Shown piece by piece: positions 1 through 10,610 of a stretch of 64,000 nucleotides of DNA. Positions within the stretch are counted from its first letter, which is position 1. Every line of letters begins with the position of its first letter. Origin of the DNA: Amborella trichopoda (taxonomy: Eukaryota; Streptophyta; Magnoliopsida; Amborellales; Amborellaceae); the NCBI RefSeq assembly GCF_000471905.2, contig NW_006499603.1:188913-252912 (forward strand). The letters run 5' to 3'. Below the pieces are notes generated by a model that saw nothing but the letters and a program-made list of their open reading frames with translations, was not told the origin of the DNA and did not search any database. A program made the translations under genes and the position numbers.

Positions 1-32
<32 letters not shown>
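1..32. repeat. (AG)n microsatellite at window edge
   Basis: Sixteen perfect AG dinucleotides run from the first base into family A copy 1. The two other copies of this element also have a GA-rich run just before the same GAGCTCCATGG sequence (around 3900-3910 in reverse and 4930-4945), so the purine tract belongs to the element and was not acquired separately. Confidence 0.95.
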
Positions 33-34
<2 letters not shown>

Positions 35-730
35 CCATGGTAGCATGACCTTAAACTGCTTACCAAAACTAGTTTTTCAAAATTTCTCAGCCATCTTCAA
101 AATTTCCCCTATTTGTTTCGTGAGTTTTCAAAAACCTTTAATTTCTTTGGTTAAAACGTAGCTCGAAACTATGTTTCTATTTCAAAATTCAATCTATCTT
201 CAAAACCTCCTAAAATGTTTAAAAAAAAATGAAGGAGTTTCATGGAGGCTTGGATATGATGCGTCCGCCGCCACCAAATCCTGGATTGCCAATCTTGCAA
301 ACCTTTAGGAAACAAACCAACCTATAGTTTCCCATACCAAAAATCCAGGACCTGCAAACCATTCGATTGGAGAATCAGACCCTAAGAAAGAGGTCTAAAG
401 TCGAAGATGACTACACCGGCAGCTTCTCAAGTAGCATTGGAGTGACTACAACAAGGAGTGTCATTGGATCAAAGATAACATGGATCCTATTGACTGTTAC
501 TACCGATCCCGATTGTTGAAGACCTCTCAACCATACCGACTCAAAATATAGTAGTGTCAGTTCCATGTCTTATAGAACAAAACCAACCATCGGCGTACCG
601 CCTACCCAAAAGTGTACTGGTGATTCAAAAGAATGATCGCTCAAAAAAGGTTTTCCTTTCCACCACGTCTCAGGTGTCTATTTCTTTTCCATTCACCCGG
701 TGCCTCAGGTGAAAGCCAAAGAAGGGAAAT

Positions 731-1936
731 TGTAGACACCCCCCTCGAAATTCTGGCTAAGGGAACTCCTAAAAACCTTGATTTCAATCATAAAGGATCA
801 CACAAACCCTAGTAGATCATAGGAAACCTAGACCCAATTTAATTACTCAAAAACTAGCCAAATTCTATTCCAAATTGAATTAGAGCCTGTGATCTTTCCA
901 ACGGTTCAAGAATCGCCTGAATTAGACTTACGAATAAAAAGATATAATAAATGACAATTTAGTCCCTGTGAGACCCAATTGTCTGGCCAAGGTTCGGGCT
1001 GTAACGCGGCTCGAAAGTCCCATATGCGGCATGATGATGCAAACGCGACCTGATGATGCAGTCAACACATTTTATGGTGCAGTAAAAATGTTTTCTTGAA
1101 TTTGATAAGGCTAAAACTTCAAGATAAATCTAAAACATTCCAAAAAAAACAAAAATATCAAGAAAAATCATCAATTGAATCTTATAAATAGCCCCTCTCC
1201 CTAGCCCAAAAAGGGGACAAAAAGAGACTAAAAAAAGAAAGAAATCCCTTAGAAATCTTGAAATTATAAAAATTACCCATAAATATCAAAAAATAAAAAA
1301 AATGCTTAGGAAATTTCTAAAAAATTAGGAAAAATCCCTAAAAATAAGAAAAAATACCAGAATTCATGTTCAACTTCTGGATATCCCCCTTAGAAAACTA
1401 GACAAATTTTCTTCCAATCCTAAGAAAATGCTAGGTAGACCATATATAAAATTCACAGCTTTCCCCCTGCCTTATGAACAACATATCTAGGTCAAAAAAC
1501 CTTAGATCTACCAATTCCAGCAAGCAAAGGCATCCAAAAAAGGATATGGTGGCACAAATCGGAAGAGCGCTTGATTCAAGCTCGAAACTTCGGGTTTCTG
1601 GTCCCTAGAGGTGAGTATCATTGTTTTATTTAATTTACTTTGTTTTTCTTCATATAATTCTTTGTTTTATTTTATTTTTTTTAGAAAATTAAATTATTAT
1701 TAGATTTCATTAAATTTAGAAGCGTTTTTAGGTCAAAATACGGATTTGGAACTGGCGCTGCTAGTGGATTAAAAAAAAGACCGGACTTGAGCAGATCCCA
1801 CTTTCAAGCGACCCCACTTTCTGTGCCCATATTTCAAGTGACCCTACTTTCTCTACCTTTTTAATAAATAACTCAGCTTTTGCAAAGATTTGAGCAGATC
1901 TCATCCCAGATATTGTTGCAGATTGGAGCATAAGCA
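731..1936 (+). repeat. Family A LTR, copy 1 (~1.2 kb)
   Basis: It begins TGTAGACACC and ends GCATAAGCA. A TATA box lies about 450 bases in, followed by an A-rich leader. Further on, at about 1608-1616, CTAGAGGTGAGT resembles a splice donor inside the LTR. The ends were set by comparison with copies 2 and 3, which stop at the same sequence. Similarity between copies is high but clearly imperfect, so the copies are not recent. Confidence 0.6.
1183..1190 (+). promoter_or_regulatory. TATA box of family A LTR copy 1
   Basis: TATAAATA followed by GCCCCTCTCCC. The same octamer is kept at the matching place in all three copies (1183, 2658 in reverse, 6167), which supports it as the LTR core promoter. 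Confidence 0.6.
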
Positions 1937-1942
1937 GTTTTT

Positions 1943-4215
1943 CAATCTACGTCAATTTCTGGGATGAGATCTGCTCAAATCTTAACAAAAACTGAGTTAC
2001 TTTTGAAAATGTAGAGAGAGTGGGGTCGCTTGAATTATGGATGCCAAAAAATCCAAAATCTATACATATCCAGTCTTTTTCTGAGTCCACTGGCAACCCC
2101 CGCTCCAAATCTGTATTTTACTCAAAAACACTTCTAAATTTAATCAAATTTAATGATAATTTAATTCTCAAAAATTAAAATAAAACAGAGAATTAAATGA
2201 AGAAAAACAAACTAAATTAAACAAAAAAAAAAGTGATACTTACATCTAGGGACCCGAAACCCGGAGTTTCGGGTTTAGATTAGGTCGCTCTTCCAATTTG
2301 TGCCAGCATCTCCTTTTTTTTGGATATCTTTGCTTACTGGAATTGGTAGATCTAAGGTTCTTTGACCTAGATCTAGCGTTCCTAAGGCACGGGGAAAAGC
2401 TGGGAATTTTAGGTAGGGTCTACCTAGGATTTGTTTTAGGATTGTAGGAGATTTTCCTTAGTTTTCTAAGGGTTTTAGGATATCCAGAAGTTGAATATGA
2501 ATTCTCAGACTTTCTCTGATTTTTTCTAATTTTTAGGAATTTTCTAAGGGGTCTTTCCTATTTTGGGTATTTTTGAGCAAATTATGGGAATTTATAAGGG
2601 ATTTATTTTGTTTGTTTTATCTATTTTTCATCCTCATTTTGGGTTAGGGAGAGGGGGTATTTATAAGATTCAATTGGTGTTTTTTCTTGATTTTTTTGGA
2701 ATTGTTTTTGGAATTTTTTGTATTTATGTTGAAGTTTTACCCTTATCTAATTCAAGAAATTGCCTTTACTACATCATAAAATACATCGACTACATCATCA
2801 ATCCACGTCTATATCATCAATCCGTGTATGGGCCTGCTAGGGAGCGTTACAAGCCTGGCCCGCGGCATGACGCTTGGGTCACACAGGGACTAAATTATTA
2901 TTTGGTATATCGTTTTATATATAAGTCCGATTCAGGCAATTCTTGGACCGTTGGAAAGATCTCGGGCTCTACTTCAATTTGGAATAGGATTTGGGTTGTT
3001 TTTAAGCAATTAAAATGGGTCTAGATTTCCTATGGTCTACTAGGGTTTGTGTGATCTTTTAAGACCGAAATCGAGGTTTTCAAGAGTTCTCTTAGCCAGA
3101 ATTTCGAGGGGGGTGTCTATAGTTGCCCTTCTTTGGCATTCACCTAGGGCACCAGGTAAATGGAAAAGAAGTAGACACTTGAGACGTGGTGGGAAGGAAA
3201 ACCTTTCTTGAGCGATCATTCTTTTGAATGACCAGTACACTTTTGGGTAGGCGGTACGCCGATGGATGGTTTTGTTCCGTAAGACATTGAACTGACACTG
3301 CTATCTTTTGAGTCAGTGCGGTTGAGAGGTCTTCGACAATCAAGATTCGAAGTGACAGTCAACAGGAACCATGCTATCTTTGATTCGGTGATACTCCTTG
3401 CTGTAGTCACTCCAATGCTACCTGGGAAGCTACCAGTGTAGTCATCTTCGACTTTAGACCTCTTTCTTAGGGTTTGATTCTCCAATCGAATGAGATTTTG
3501 AATTAGAAGAAATCATAGGATGATGAATTTCTGGCGAATTGAACCTCTTGTTCGCCATTGATTATGATTCTTGGGGTCCACAAGTTCAGGATTTTTTGGA
3601 ATGGGAACCTATGGGTTGGTCTTTGTTTTCCTAAGGGTTTGCAAGAATGCTAATCCAGGATTGGTGGTAGCGGACGCATCATATCCAAGCCACCATGAAC
3701 CTCCTTCGTTTTCTAAAACCCTTTAGAAGGTTTTGAAGATAGATTGAATTTTGAAACAGAAACAAAGTTTCGAGCTACGTTTTAACCAAAGAAATTAAGG
3801 TTTTTGAATACTCAAGAGACATATAGAGGAAATTTTGAAGATGGAAGAGAAATTTTTGAAAAACAAATTTTGGTAAGTAGTTTAGGCTCATGCTACCATG
3901 GAGCTCTCTCTTTTTTTATAATTTTTTTTAATTTTTTTATATGAGCATGTCGAGCCTCTACTTGGGAATTTTAGGACGAGGAATCACTAAGTACTTCCTC
4001 ATCTTACAGTCTTGGCTCTTATGTCACCATTCAAGGAATACTTTCTCTTGTTTTTTCAAGCAAACTAATGTCTTGGATAATATGGGATATGCCTCAAAGT
4101 GCTTAGAATATCCTTGGATTTCTAATTTTGTTCCTTCACTACCACTCTTTTGAAGTTCAGATAGTCGAGCCTCTTAAAGTTTTACTTAGATTGATGTTTT
4201 CCTTCACTTTCTAAC
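1943..4215 (-). mobile_element. Family A LTR-element 3' end, copy 2, reverse (fossil)
   Basis: This is the same element as copy 1 in opposite orientation: LTR at about 1943-3121 and 3' internal region from 3122. Its match to copy 3 runs further upstream than copy 1 can show, to about 4215. Its LTR end abuts the LTR end of copy 1 tail to tail, with only a few bases between (1937-1942), giving a near-perfect fold-back. On the other side it faces copy 3 head to head. No protein domain is readable; short open frames here are chance. It is broken. Confidence 0.6.
2658..2665 (-). promoter_or_regulatory. TATA box of family A LTR copy 2
   Basis: TATTTATA on the plus strand is TATAAATA on the minus strand, aligned with the boxes of the other two copies. 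Confidence 0.55.
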
Positions 4216-4764
4216 GCCTCTTCAGGATTAGGAAGCTCAGAGTGATTTCGAGTCTGAAAATCAAAGCTCGAGTGCACCAGTCCAATGACGAAATATTCTG
4301 TAAAGATTCGACAACCTTTGTCAAGGAAGTATCAGATACCAACTAGGGGAAAGGAAAATCTAAGGATAATTAAGTCTAGGATCTCCCTGCCACTTGGAAG
4401 AAGGAAGGATGATCGAGTCTTATCTGTTTTTTTTAGGATGAAGTGCCACAAAAAGGAAAAATCACCACTAACTCTTCTCCTCCTCTTTTGTTTCCATCTT
4501 CTTTAAAGAAAAACAGAAAAAAAATCCGTCGAGATGAAAATAAAAAAGAATCTATAGTGTTGGAAAAAGAAGTCATTGGGCTGAACACCCGAAAGGGACC
4601 CTAGTGATAAAAAAAAAAAAACAAAAAAGTTTTCCGTCGGGTTGAAAATTTGAAAGGAACCTTGAGCTTTGGAAAACGACTACTAGGCTAAACACCCAAA
4701 AGGGACCCGAGGGGGATAGCAAAATAGAACTTTTCTATATTTTCGTCTCTTCTCTAAAATCTCA
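4216..4764. other. Spacer at the centre of the copy 2/copy 3 palindrome, with a 108-bp direct repeat
   Basis: This is the unpaired centre between the two head-to-head family A copies. It holds two imperfect tandem copies of about 108 bases, starting near 4525 and 4633. Each carries TCCGTCG near its start and a GGCT(G/A)AACACCC(G/A)AAAGGGACCC block near its end. An open frame of 73 codons (4285-4506) is basic and serine-rich with no recognisable domain. The spacer probably belongs to the internal region of family A. Confidence 0.5.
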
Positions 4765-5719
4765 AGTCATTGTTCTATTCTCAAGTTTGAAGGACGTCAG
4801 AAAGCAAAGGAATGCATCGGTGTAAGAAAACTTGAAGAAGCTCAACTATCTGAAGTTTGAAAGAGTGGTAGTGGAGGAACAACATTGGAAAGTCTAAGGA
4901 TATTCTTAACAAGATCATGAAAAAAGGAAGAAGGAAAGAGAGCTCCATGGTTGCATGAGCCTAAACTGCATACTAAAACCTGTTTTCAAACTTTCTCATC
5001 CATCTTCAAAATTTTTCCTATATGTATCGTGAGTTTTCAAAAACCTTAATTTCTTTGGTTAAAACGTAGCTCGAAACTCTGTTTCTGTTTCAAAATTCAA
5101 TCTATCTTCAAAACCTTCTAAAATGTTTTAGCAAAATAAAGGAGTTTCATGGATGCTTGGATATGATGCCCCTGCCGCCACCAAATCTTGGATTTCCATG
5201 CTTGTAAACCTTTAGGAAAACAGACCAACCCATAGGTTCCCATACAAAAAAGCCTGAACCTGTGGACCTCAAGATTTAGAATCGAAGGCGAATAAGAAGT
5301 TCAATTAGCCAGAAATTCATCATCCCATCATTTATTCTAAATCAAAATCCCATTCGATTGAATAATCAGACCGTAAGAAAGAGGTCTAAAGTCGAAGATG
5401 ACTACACTGACAGCTTTTCAGGTAGCATTGGAGTGACTACAACAAGGAGTGTCACCGGATCAAAGATAACACAGTTCCTGTTGACTATCACTTCGGATCC
5501 TGATTATCGGAGACCTCTCAACCACACTAACTCAAATATAGCATTGTCAGTTCGGTGTCTTACGGATCAAAAGCATCCATCAGTGTACCGCCTACCCGAA
5601 GGGTCTTGGTCATTCAATAGAATGATCCATCGAAAAATGTTTTCCTTCCCACCGTGTCTCATTTGTCTACTTTTTTGCCATTCACTTGGTGCCCCAGGTG
5701 AATGCCAAAGAGGGGCAAC

Positions 5720-6931
5720 TCTAGATACCCCCTCGAATTTTGGCTAAGGGAACTCCTAAAAACCTCGATTCTGAACCTAAAAAGCCACACAAACCCTAGC
5801 ATACCTTAGGTAACCTAGACCCAAAACTTAAAAATTACCCAAATCCTACCTCAACTTGAAGTAGAGTCCAAGTTCTTTCCAACGGTCCAAGAATCTCTTG
5901 AATTAGACTTACAAATAAAATGATATAACAAATGACAGTGTAGTCCCTGTGAGACCCCAAGTGTCGGGCCGTGGACCGGGCTATAACGTTGCTCAGGAGG
6001 CCCAAATATGGTTTGATGAAGCAGACGCGACCTGATGATGCAGTCAACATGTTTTATGATGTAGTAAAGGCATTTACTTAAATTAGATAATGCTAAAACT
6101 TCAAGATAAATAAAAAAACATTTGAAAAAATTTCAAAATAATCAAGAAAAATCACCAATTGAATCTTATAAATATCACCTCTCCCTAACCCCAAACGAGG
6201 ATGAAAAAGAGACCAAAAAAGGAAATAAATCCCTTAGAAATTCCCAAAATTAGAACAATTGCCTTAAATACCCAAAAATAGGAAAAACCTTTAGAAAATT
6301 CTTAAAAAAAAAAAAATCCCCAAAAATAATAAAAAATATTTCAATTCATATTCAACCTCTAGATTTCCCAAAAACCTTAGAAAACTAAGAAAAATTATTC
6401 TCTATTACTAAGAAGTCTCAAGAAAAACCTTAGGCAGATCCTACTTAAAATCCCAGCTTTCTCCTTTCCTTAGGAACTTTAGATCTAGGTCAAAGAACCT
6501 TAGATCTACCAATTATAGCAAGTAAAAGGCATCTAAAAAAAGGAGATGGTGGTGCAAATCGGAAGAGCGACCTGATCCAAGCCCCCGAAACTCTAGGTTT
6601 CGGGTCCTTAGGGGTAAGTATCACTTTTTTTTTTTTTCTTAATTTAGTTTGTTTTTCTTTATTTAATTCTCTGTTTTATTTTATTTTTTCTAAAAATTAA
6701 ATTATTATTAGACTTGATTAAATTTAGAAGCGTTTTTAAGTCAAAATACGGATTTGGAGCTGGTGTTGCAAGTGGATTAAGAAAAAGACCGGATTTATAT
6801 AGATTTTGGATTTTTCTGAGCCCATAATTCAAACGACTCCACTTTCTCTATCTTTTTAAAAAATAACTCAGTTTTTACTAAGATTTGAGCAGATCTCATC
6901 TCAGAGATCAACACAGATCAGAGCATAAACA
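5720..6931 (+). repeat. Family A LTR, copy 3 (~1.2 kb)
   Basis: It aligns along its whole length with the LTRs at 731-1936 and 1943-3121 (reverse). A TATA box is at 6167-6174. Near 6585 the sequence CCGAAACTCTAGGTTTCGG forms a small perfect palindrome that is also recognisable in the other copies. Confidence 0.6.
6167..6174 (+). promoter_or_regulatory. TATA box of family A LTR copy 3
   Basis: TATAAATA at the position matching the boxes in copies 1 and 2. Confidence 0.55.
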
Positions 6932-7007
6932 ATAGTATATGTGCTCCTGAATATTTTTAGGGACAATTTGGATTGACCAAGAAGCCACAAATTTGAGTAT
7001 TATTCAT

Positions 7008-7418
7008 GGGTTTTGTTAGGCTACACCACTTGGTGGTGTAGACCCTTAAAGTGCTCAACAATTTTGGATAATAAAATACCATTGATATGTAATACAAAAT
7101 TTTTCAAGTAGGGGCATTTTTGGTCCTTTAGAATGGTAGAATGGATATTTTTATAAGAAAATAATGACATTATATTAGTAGTTAAAAACAATTAATACAT
7201 CTTGTGGGTGATGTCACACACCATATCAGTGATGTCATTATCCACTATTGTTAATACATGTTTTGTTTCTATTAGGTTTCTATTAGGAATTTCTAGTTTA
7301 CCCTTGACTAATTACTTAGAATATCTTAAACAAAAAGTTACTATACTATAGGATAAGGGTATCTAAATGTCTAAAAATATTGAGCACTTTAAGAGTCTAC
7401 ACCAACCTAACAAAACCC
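7008..7418. mobile_element. Mutator-type short inverted-repeat element (MITE), 411 bp
   Basis: The ends are inverted repeats of about 55 bases. The left end reads GGGTTTTGTTAGG, then GGTGTAGACCCTTAAAGTG; the right end, reverse-complemented, reads GGGTTTTGTTAGG, then GGTGTAGACTCTTAAAGTG. The left arm has an extra 11-base insert that makes a local palindrome (CTACACCACTTGGTGGTGTAG without its last base). Flanks are ATTATTCAT (6999-7007) and ATTATTCAC (7419-7427), a 9-base target duplication with one mismatch, as left by Mutator-like transposases. The interior is AT-rich and non-coding, so the element is non-autonomous. Confidence 0.8.
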
Positions 7419-7427
7419 ATTATTCAC

Positions 7428-7780
7428 TTGGGCAGCCCGTTTGACCTTACTTCCATAGCAATAGCTATTGAATATTAATCATGGATCAACTAAACTTTGT
7501 GTGTTTTTGGGGCAATAGCTATTGAATATTAATCTTCCTCTTGTTTGTATCACTAGGAAACCAGAACCCAATTGTGTCCTTTTTAGGAGGGCGTTTATGT
7601 GGTAAATGCTACCAAACAAGAGCTATTTAATAAGAGTAAATATCATCTTTTTCTAAGGGCCTGTTTGGATGACAATTATTTTTATCTGAAATTTTATTCC
7701 ATTAAAAATTAAAATATTCTGGATAACATTAATTTGTTAGCTGTGGTATCCATTTATTTTATATTTATTGATTATTATAT
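7428..7780. other. AT-rich intergenic stretch with a short direct repeat
   Basis: No gene is visible. A 23-base sequence beginning GCAATAGCTATTGAATATT occurs twice, at 7458-7480 and 7512-7534. Phrases such as GGGCCTGTTTGGAT (near 7658) resemble hAT-type element ends, but I could not find a matching inverted end. Confidence 0.4.
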
Positions 7781-8178
7781 GGGTGTTGTTTGTATAGAGC
7801 CGAGGATCTAAACAATCAAAGTAAAGCCTATCTTTAAATAGTATCGAGAAATATGGTTTTAATACTGGAAATCTTTGTGGTAGTTTTCAAATACACTTTC
7901 ATATGCAATTATAAAAATTAAAGATTAAAAAATAGTGTAGATAGAGCAGATCTATGAAAACTTGAAAATATTGAAAATTGACGGTCCACAAATGCATTAC
8001 AAGATGCATTATTTCCATGACTTGAAATCCATTTTTTTTTTCTTATGTCCATGCATCTTGATGTCGAGAAGATCAATTTGAGGATATTTAGGCATCAAAA
8101 CAACCAAATCTAGTGAAATTTTTGAGGTGGGCTCTAATTTGATTGTTTAGAGCCTCGGCTCTATATAAACTTTTCATG
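7781..8178. mobile_element. Second Mutator-type inverted-repeat element, 398 bp
   Basis: The terminal inverted repeats are about 40 bases. The left arm carries TATAGAGCCGAGGATCTAAA followed by CAATCAAAGTAAAGCC; the right arm, reverse-complemented, carries TATAGAGCCGAGGCTCTAAA followed by CAATCAAATTAGAGCC. A perfect 9-base duplication TTATTATAT flanks it at 7772-7780 and 8179-8187. The length and lack of coding sequence mark a non-autonomous element. Its end sequence differs from that of the element at 7008, so it is a separate family. Confidence 0.8.
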
Positions 8179-8187
8179 TTATTATAT

Positions 8188-9017
8188 AATGCAAAATGAT
8201 ACAAATGATATCTAATTCTTAATGTGTATATTTCTATGTATTTCTTTCATTCCTGCGGATTGTACATTGCATGGTCATACATATGTTGGGCTCTGTATTA
8301 GTTGCACTAGACACTGACACAAAGCCTCAGTATGTGTCGGTTGTTAGGAGGGACTGGATATTGGCTGGAGGAGATATGGTATAGGAAGAGCAGATAGGGG
8401 AGGAAGAGGCCAGGGATGTCGAGGATGCACAAAAGAGAAGGAGGTCCCTGCTGTAACTCGAGAGCAAAAACTTGTTGTAAGACAAGCAGCAGTGCAAGCA
8501 CGATTACAATTTTGGTGCAGAAGGAAAGAAGTTGGAGGGTCCTAATATGCAATCAAGGAAGAATTGGGCCTCAATATGCAATCAAGGAGTGGGCCTCAAT
8601 ATGCAATCAAGGAAGAAGCCCTATGAACCGAGGCGCAGGGCTAGATGATTGTTTTGTGTAATTTTTCTTTTTAAATATATATACAAGGAACTGCGAAATT
8701 TTAATGTAAAAGCAAGTGAAATGTATTTCTTCTTTTATCCTCTTCGCTTTCTAGGGAGATAACTGGTTACCGTTTAACTAGATGTGAAGCAATGGTGAGC
8801 AAGGACTACTTGTGGTCATGTTGTTCATTTGGAGTGTGCTTTCCTTTGTCAATAGACTGGCACAGTAAGAAGCACTGGTTGGGATGTGGAATACTATTGC
8901 TGACGTTGTGATCATAAAAGTGTACTCTTGGGTGTTCGGATCTTGTATGGGTCTCAGAAAGTTTTGTGCAAAGAATTGGCTGAAAAGTATAGAATTTGTC
9001 TTACATAAGATAAAAAA
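8188..9017. other. Unassigned intergenic sequence
   Basis: No recognisable gene. An 81-codon open frame at 8416-8661 ends in a small tandem repeat and has no domain that I know. The stretch 8660-8720 is AT-rich. It lies between the inverted-repeat elements and the hairpin satellite. Confidence 0.4.
8542..8619 (+). repeat. Three tandem copies of a ~27-bp unit
   Basis: The core AATATGCAATCAAGGA recurs at about 8544, 8573 and 8598, separated by GGGCCT blocks. The array sits inside the 81-codon open frame noted for this stretch. Confidence 0.8.
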
Positions 9018-9864
9018 TGGACTTAAAAAAAATGAATTGCCAGGGCGGTCCGAGGATGGGAACCTCATACCACTATTTGGACTTAAACAAATGACCTGCG
9101 AGGGCGGTCCGAGGTCCCTATCATTGGACAACTATTTCTTTTAAAATTGCGGTATGAGGATGGGGATCTTGGACCGCTCTCTAGACTTTCAAAAAATGAA
9201 CAACAACGACAGTCCGAGGTCCCCCATCCTCGGACCTCTATATCTTTAAAAATTTCGGTCTGAGGATGGGGACATTGGACTGCTCAGTGGACCTAAAAAA
9301 GTGATCTGCGAGGGCGGTCCGAAGTTCCCATCCTCGGACTGCTATTTCTTTTCAAATTACGGTTTGAGGATGGGGATCTTGAACTGCTCTCTCGACTTTC
9401 AAAAAATGAACTGCCATGGTAGTCCAAGGTCTCCATCCTCGAACCGAATATAGCGGTCCGAGGATGAGGACTTCAAACCGCTTTCTGGACCTAAAAAATG
9501 ATCTGCCAAGGCGGTCCGAGGTCCCATCCTTGGATCGCTATTTCTTTTAAAATTTCGGTCGGAGGATGGGGACCTCGTACCGCTGTCTGGACTTAAGGAA
9601 AATGAACTGCCAGGGTGGTCTGAGGTCCCCATCCTCGGACCGCTATTTCTTTTAAAATAGCAGTTCGAGGATGAGGACCTCAGACTTCTCTCAGGACTTA
9701 AAAAAAAAATGAACTGTTGTGGCGGTATGAGGTCCCCATTCTCAGACAAATATATCTTTTAAAATTTCGGTCCGAGGATGGGGACCTCAGACCTCTCTTT
9801 AGACCTAAAAAAATAAACTACCAGGGTAGTCTGAGGTCCCCATCTTCGGGCCGCTATTTCATTC
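9018..9864. repeat. Hairpin-rich satellite, ~105-bp period, about 8 copies
   Basis: Each unit carries GGTCCGAGGTCCCCATCCTC followed by GGACCGC, an AT-rich spacer (ATTTCTTTTAAAATTT), the inverted form CGGTCCGAGGATGGGGACC plus TCGGACCG, then a TGGACTTAAAAAAATGA linker and ACTGCCAGGG. Both GC blocks are themselves near-palindromes, so each unit can form nested hairpins. The eight units differ by substitutions and one is shorter. The array lies between the inverted-repeat elements and the MULE transposase remnant. It could be the subterminal repeat region of a DNA transposon. Confidence 0.8.
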
Positions 9865-10348
9865 AAAAAAAAAAAACAATTGTGTGCATGATACAACTGC
9901 TCATATATTCCTCATCTGAACAAAAATTTTAACAACAATATAACTTCATCTTAAACAACATATAACATTCATATAATTGCAAACAAGCCATATATGAACA
10001 CAATCCCATGTTCCATAAGTGCCAAAAAAATATGTTCACAAACCAATATCAAAACAACACTGTTTGAACAAAAAATACATTGAATACGTAGGATGAAAAG
10101 ACAATCACTTTTCTTAGAATATTGAAAAATGATACTGATAGACTCCCTAAATGTAGACTTCATTCCTCATCTGATCTACCCCAAACAAACTCCCCAGACT
10201 TGCACATGTATCATCTTTGCTCTCTTGTTAAGATGAATTATCATTTATGCTTTCTTGTTTGGATGCGTCATGAAAGTCACACTTTTGTTCCAAAGTCTCA
10301 AGCATTGATTCATCAACCGGTTCTCTATGTAACTTGAGAATGAGTTGA
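9865..10348 (-). other. AT-rich flank, probably 3' of the transposase remnant
   Basis: No gene. The sequence is AT-rich, with many AACA/ATAT phrases and an A-run at 9865-9876. Read on the minus strand it follows the transposase C-terminus, so it may be its 3' untranslated region. Confidence 0.35.
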
Positions 10349-10610
10349 TCAATCTATTCTATGCATGAGCGCCTGTTGTGGCCCTTGACCACAGTGCTTG
10401 CAGAAGTATCCCCTGGTGTTTTTTTCTCCAGTATGTCCACATTGATTATTTGGTTTTCCGGGGAGCTGCACTGTCTTTCGGGGAGCACTATTGATAACTT
10501 TAGGGATAGTAAAATCATCTGATACAGGATAAAATTCACCCCAATAAGCCATCTTATAAGCTTCTACATAAAAAACTGAAGGGCAAAATGCCGTTACAGA
10601 AAGTCGACTA
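10349..10610 (-). pseudogene. MULE (Mutator-like) transposase C-terminus, broken
   Basis: The minus-strand translation reads FYVEAYKMAYWGEFYPV and then a basic, proline-containing linker (RKTVQLPGKPNN). This matches the layout of the end of Mutator-like transposases, where a Y..AY...I.PV block precedes a basic linker and a CCHC zinc knuckle. The knuckle is split over two frames: CKHCGQ in one and GHNRRSCIE followed by a stop in the next, so there is one frameshift inside it. Upstream, the catalytic DDE domain and the MULE core are not recognisable. The piece is a 3' remnant of roughly 85 codons. It may be the source of enzyme for the two 9-bp-duplication elements nearby, but their end sequences cannot be linked to it here. 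Confidence 0.6.

Larger units (their letters stand above)
27..1936 (+). mobile_element. Family A LTR-element 3' end, copy 1 (fossil)
   Basis: This is the 3' part of a long-terminal-repeat element. It has about 700 bases of non-coding internal sequence, then a purine-rich tract (AAAGAAGGGAAAT) at about 718-730, then a likely LTR. The LTR start TGTAGACACCCC after a purine tract is the arrangement I know from Tat-group Ty3/gypsy elements. No gag or pol can be read in it. It is the left arm of a giant inverted repeat with copy 2 and is also matched by copy 3 in direct orientation. It is broken, keeping only the 3' end. A Tat-type origin is inferred from LTR style alone. Confidence 0.6.
4765..6931 (+). 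mobile_element. Family A LTR-element 3' end, copy 3 (fossil)
   Basis: Third copy, in the same orientation as copy 1, with internal region 4765-5719, a purine tract (AAAGAGGGGCAAC) just before 5720 and the LTR to 6931. A 129-codon open frame at 5358-5747 lies across the internal/LTR boundary. It is matched only by broken frames in the other copies, so I do not treat it as a gene. Downstream sequence from 6932 is unrelated to the other copies and marks the element edge. It is broken, with no coding domain. Confidence 0.6.

Noticed and set aside
5358-5747. 129-codon open frame in family A copy 3
   Set aside because: The frame runs across the internal/LTR boundary and is not preserved in copies 1 and 2.
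7428-7680. hAT-type element suggested by GGGCCTGTTTGGAT
   Set aside because: No matching inverted end or 8-bp target duplication could be found.
8416-8661. 81-codon open frame as a gene
   Set aside because: It ends in a small tandem repeat, has no recognisable domain, and is overlapped by an equally long frame on the other strand.
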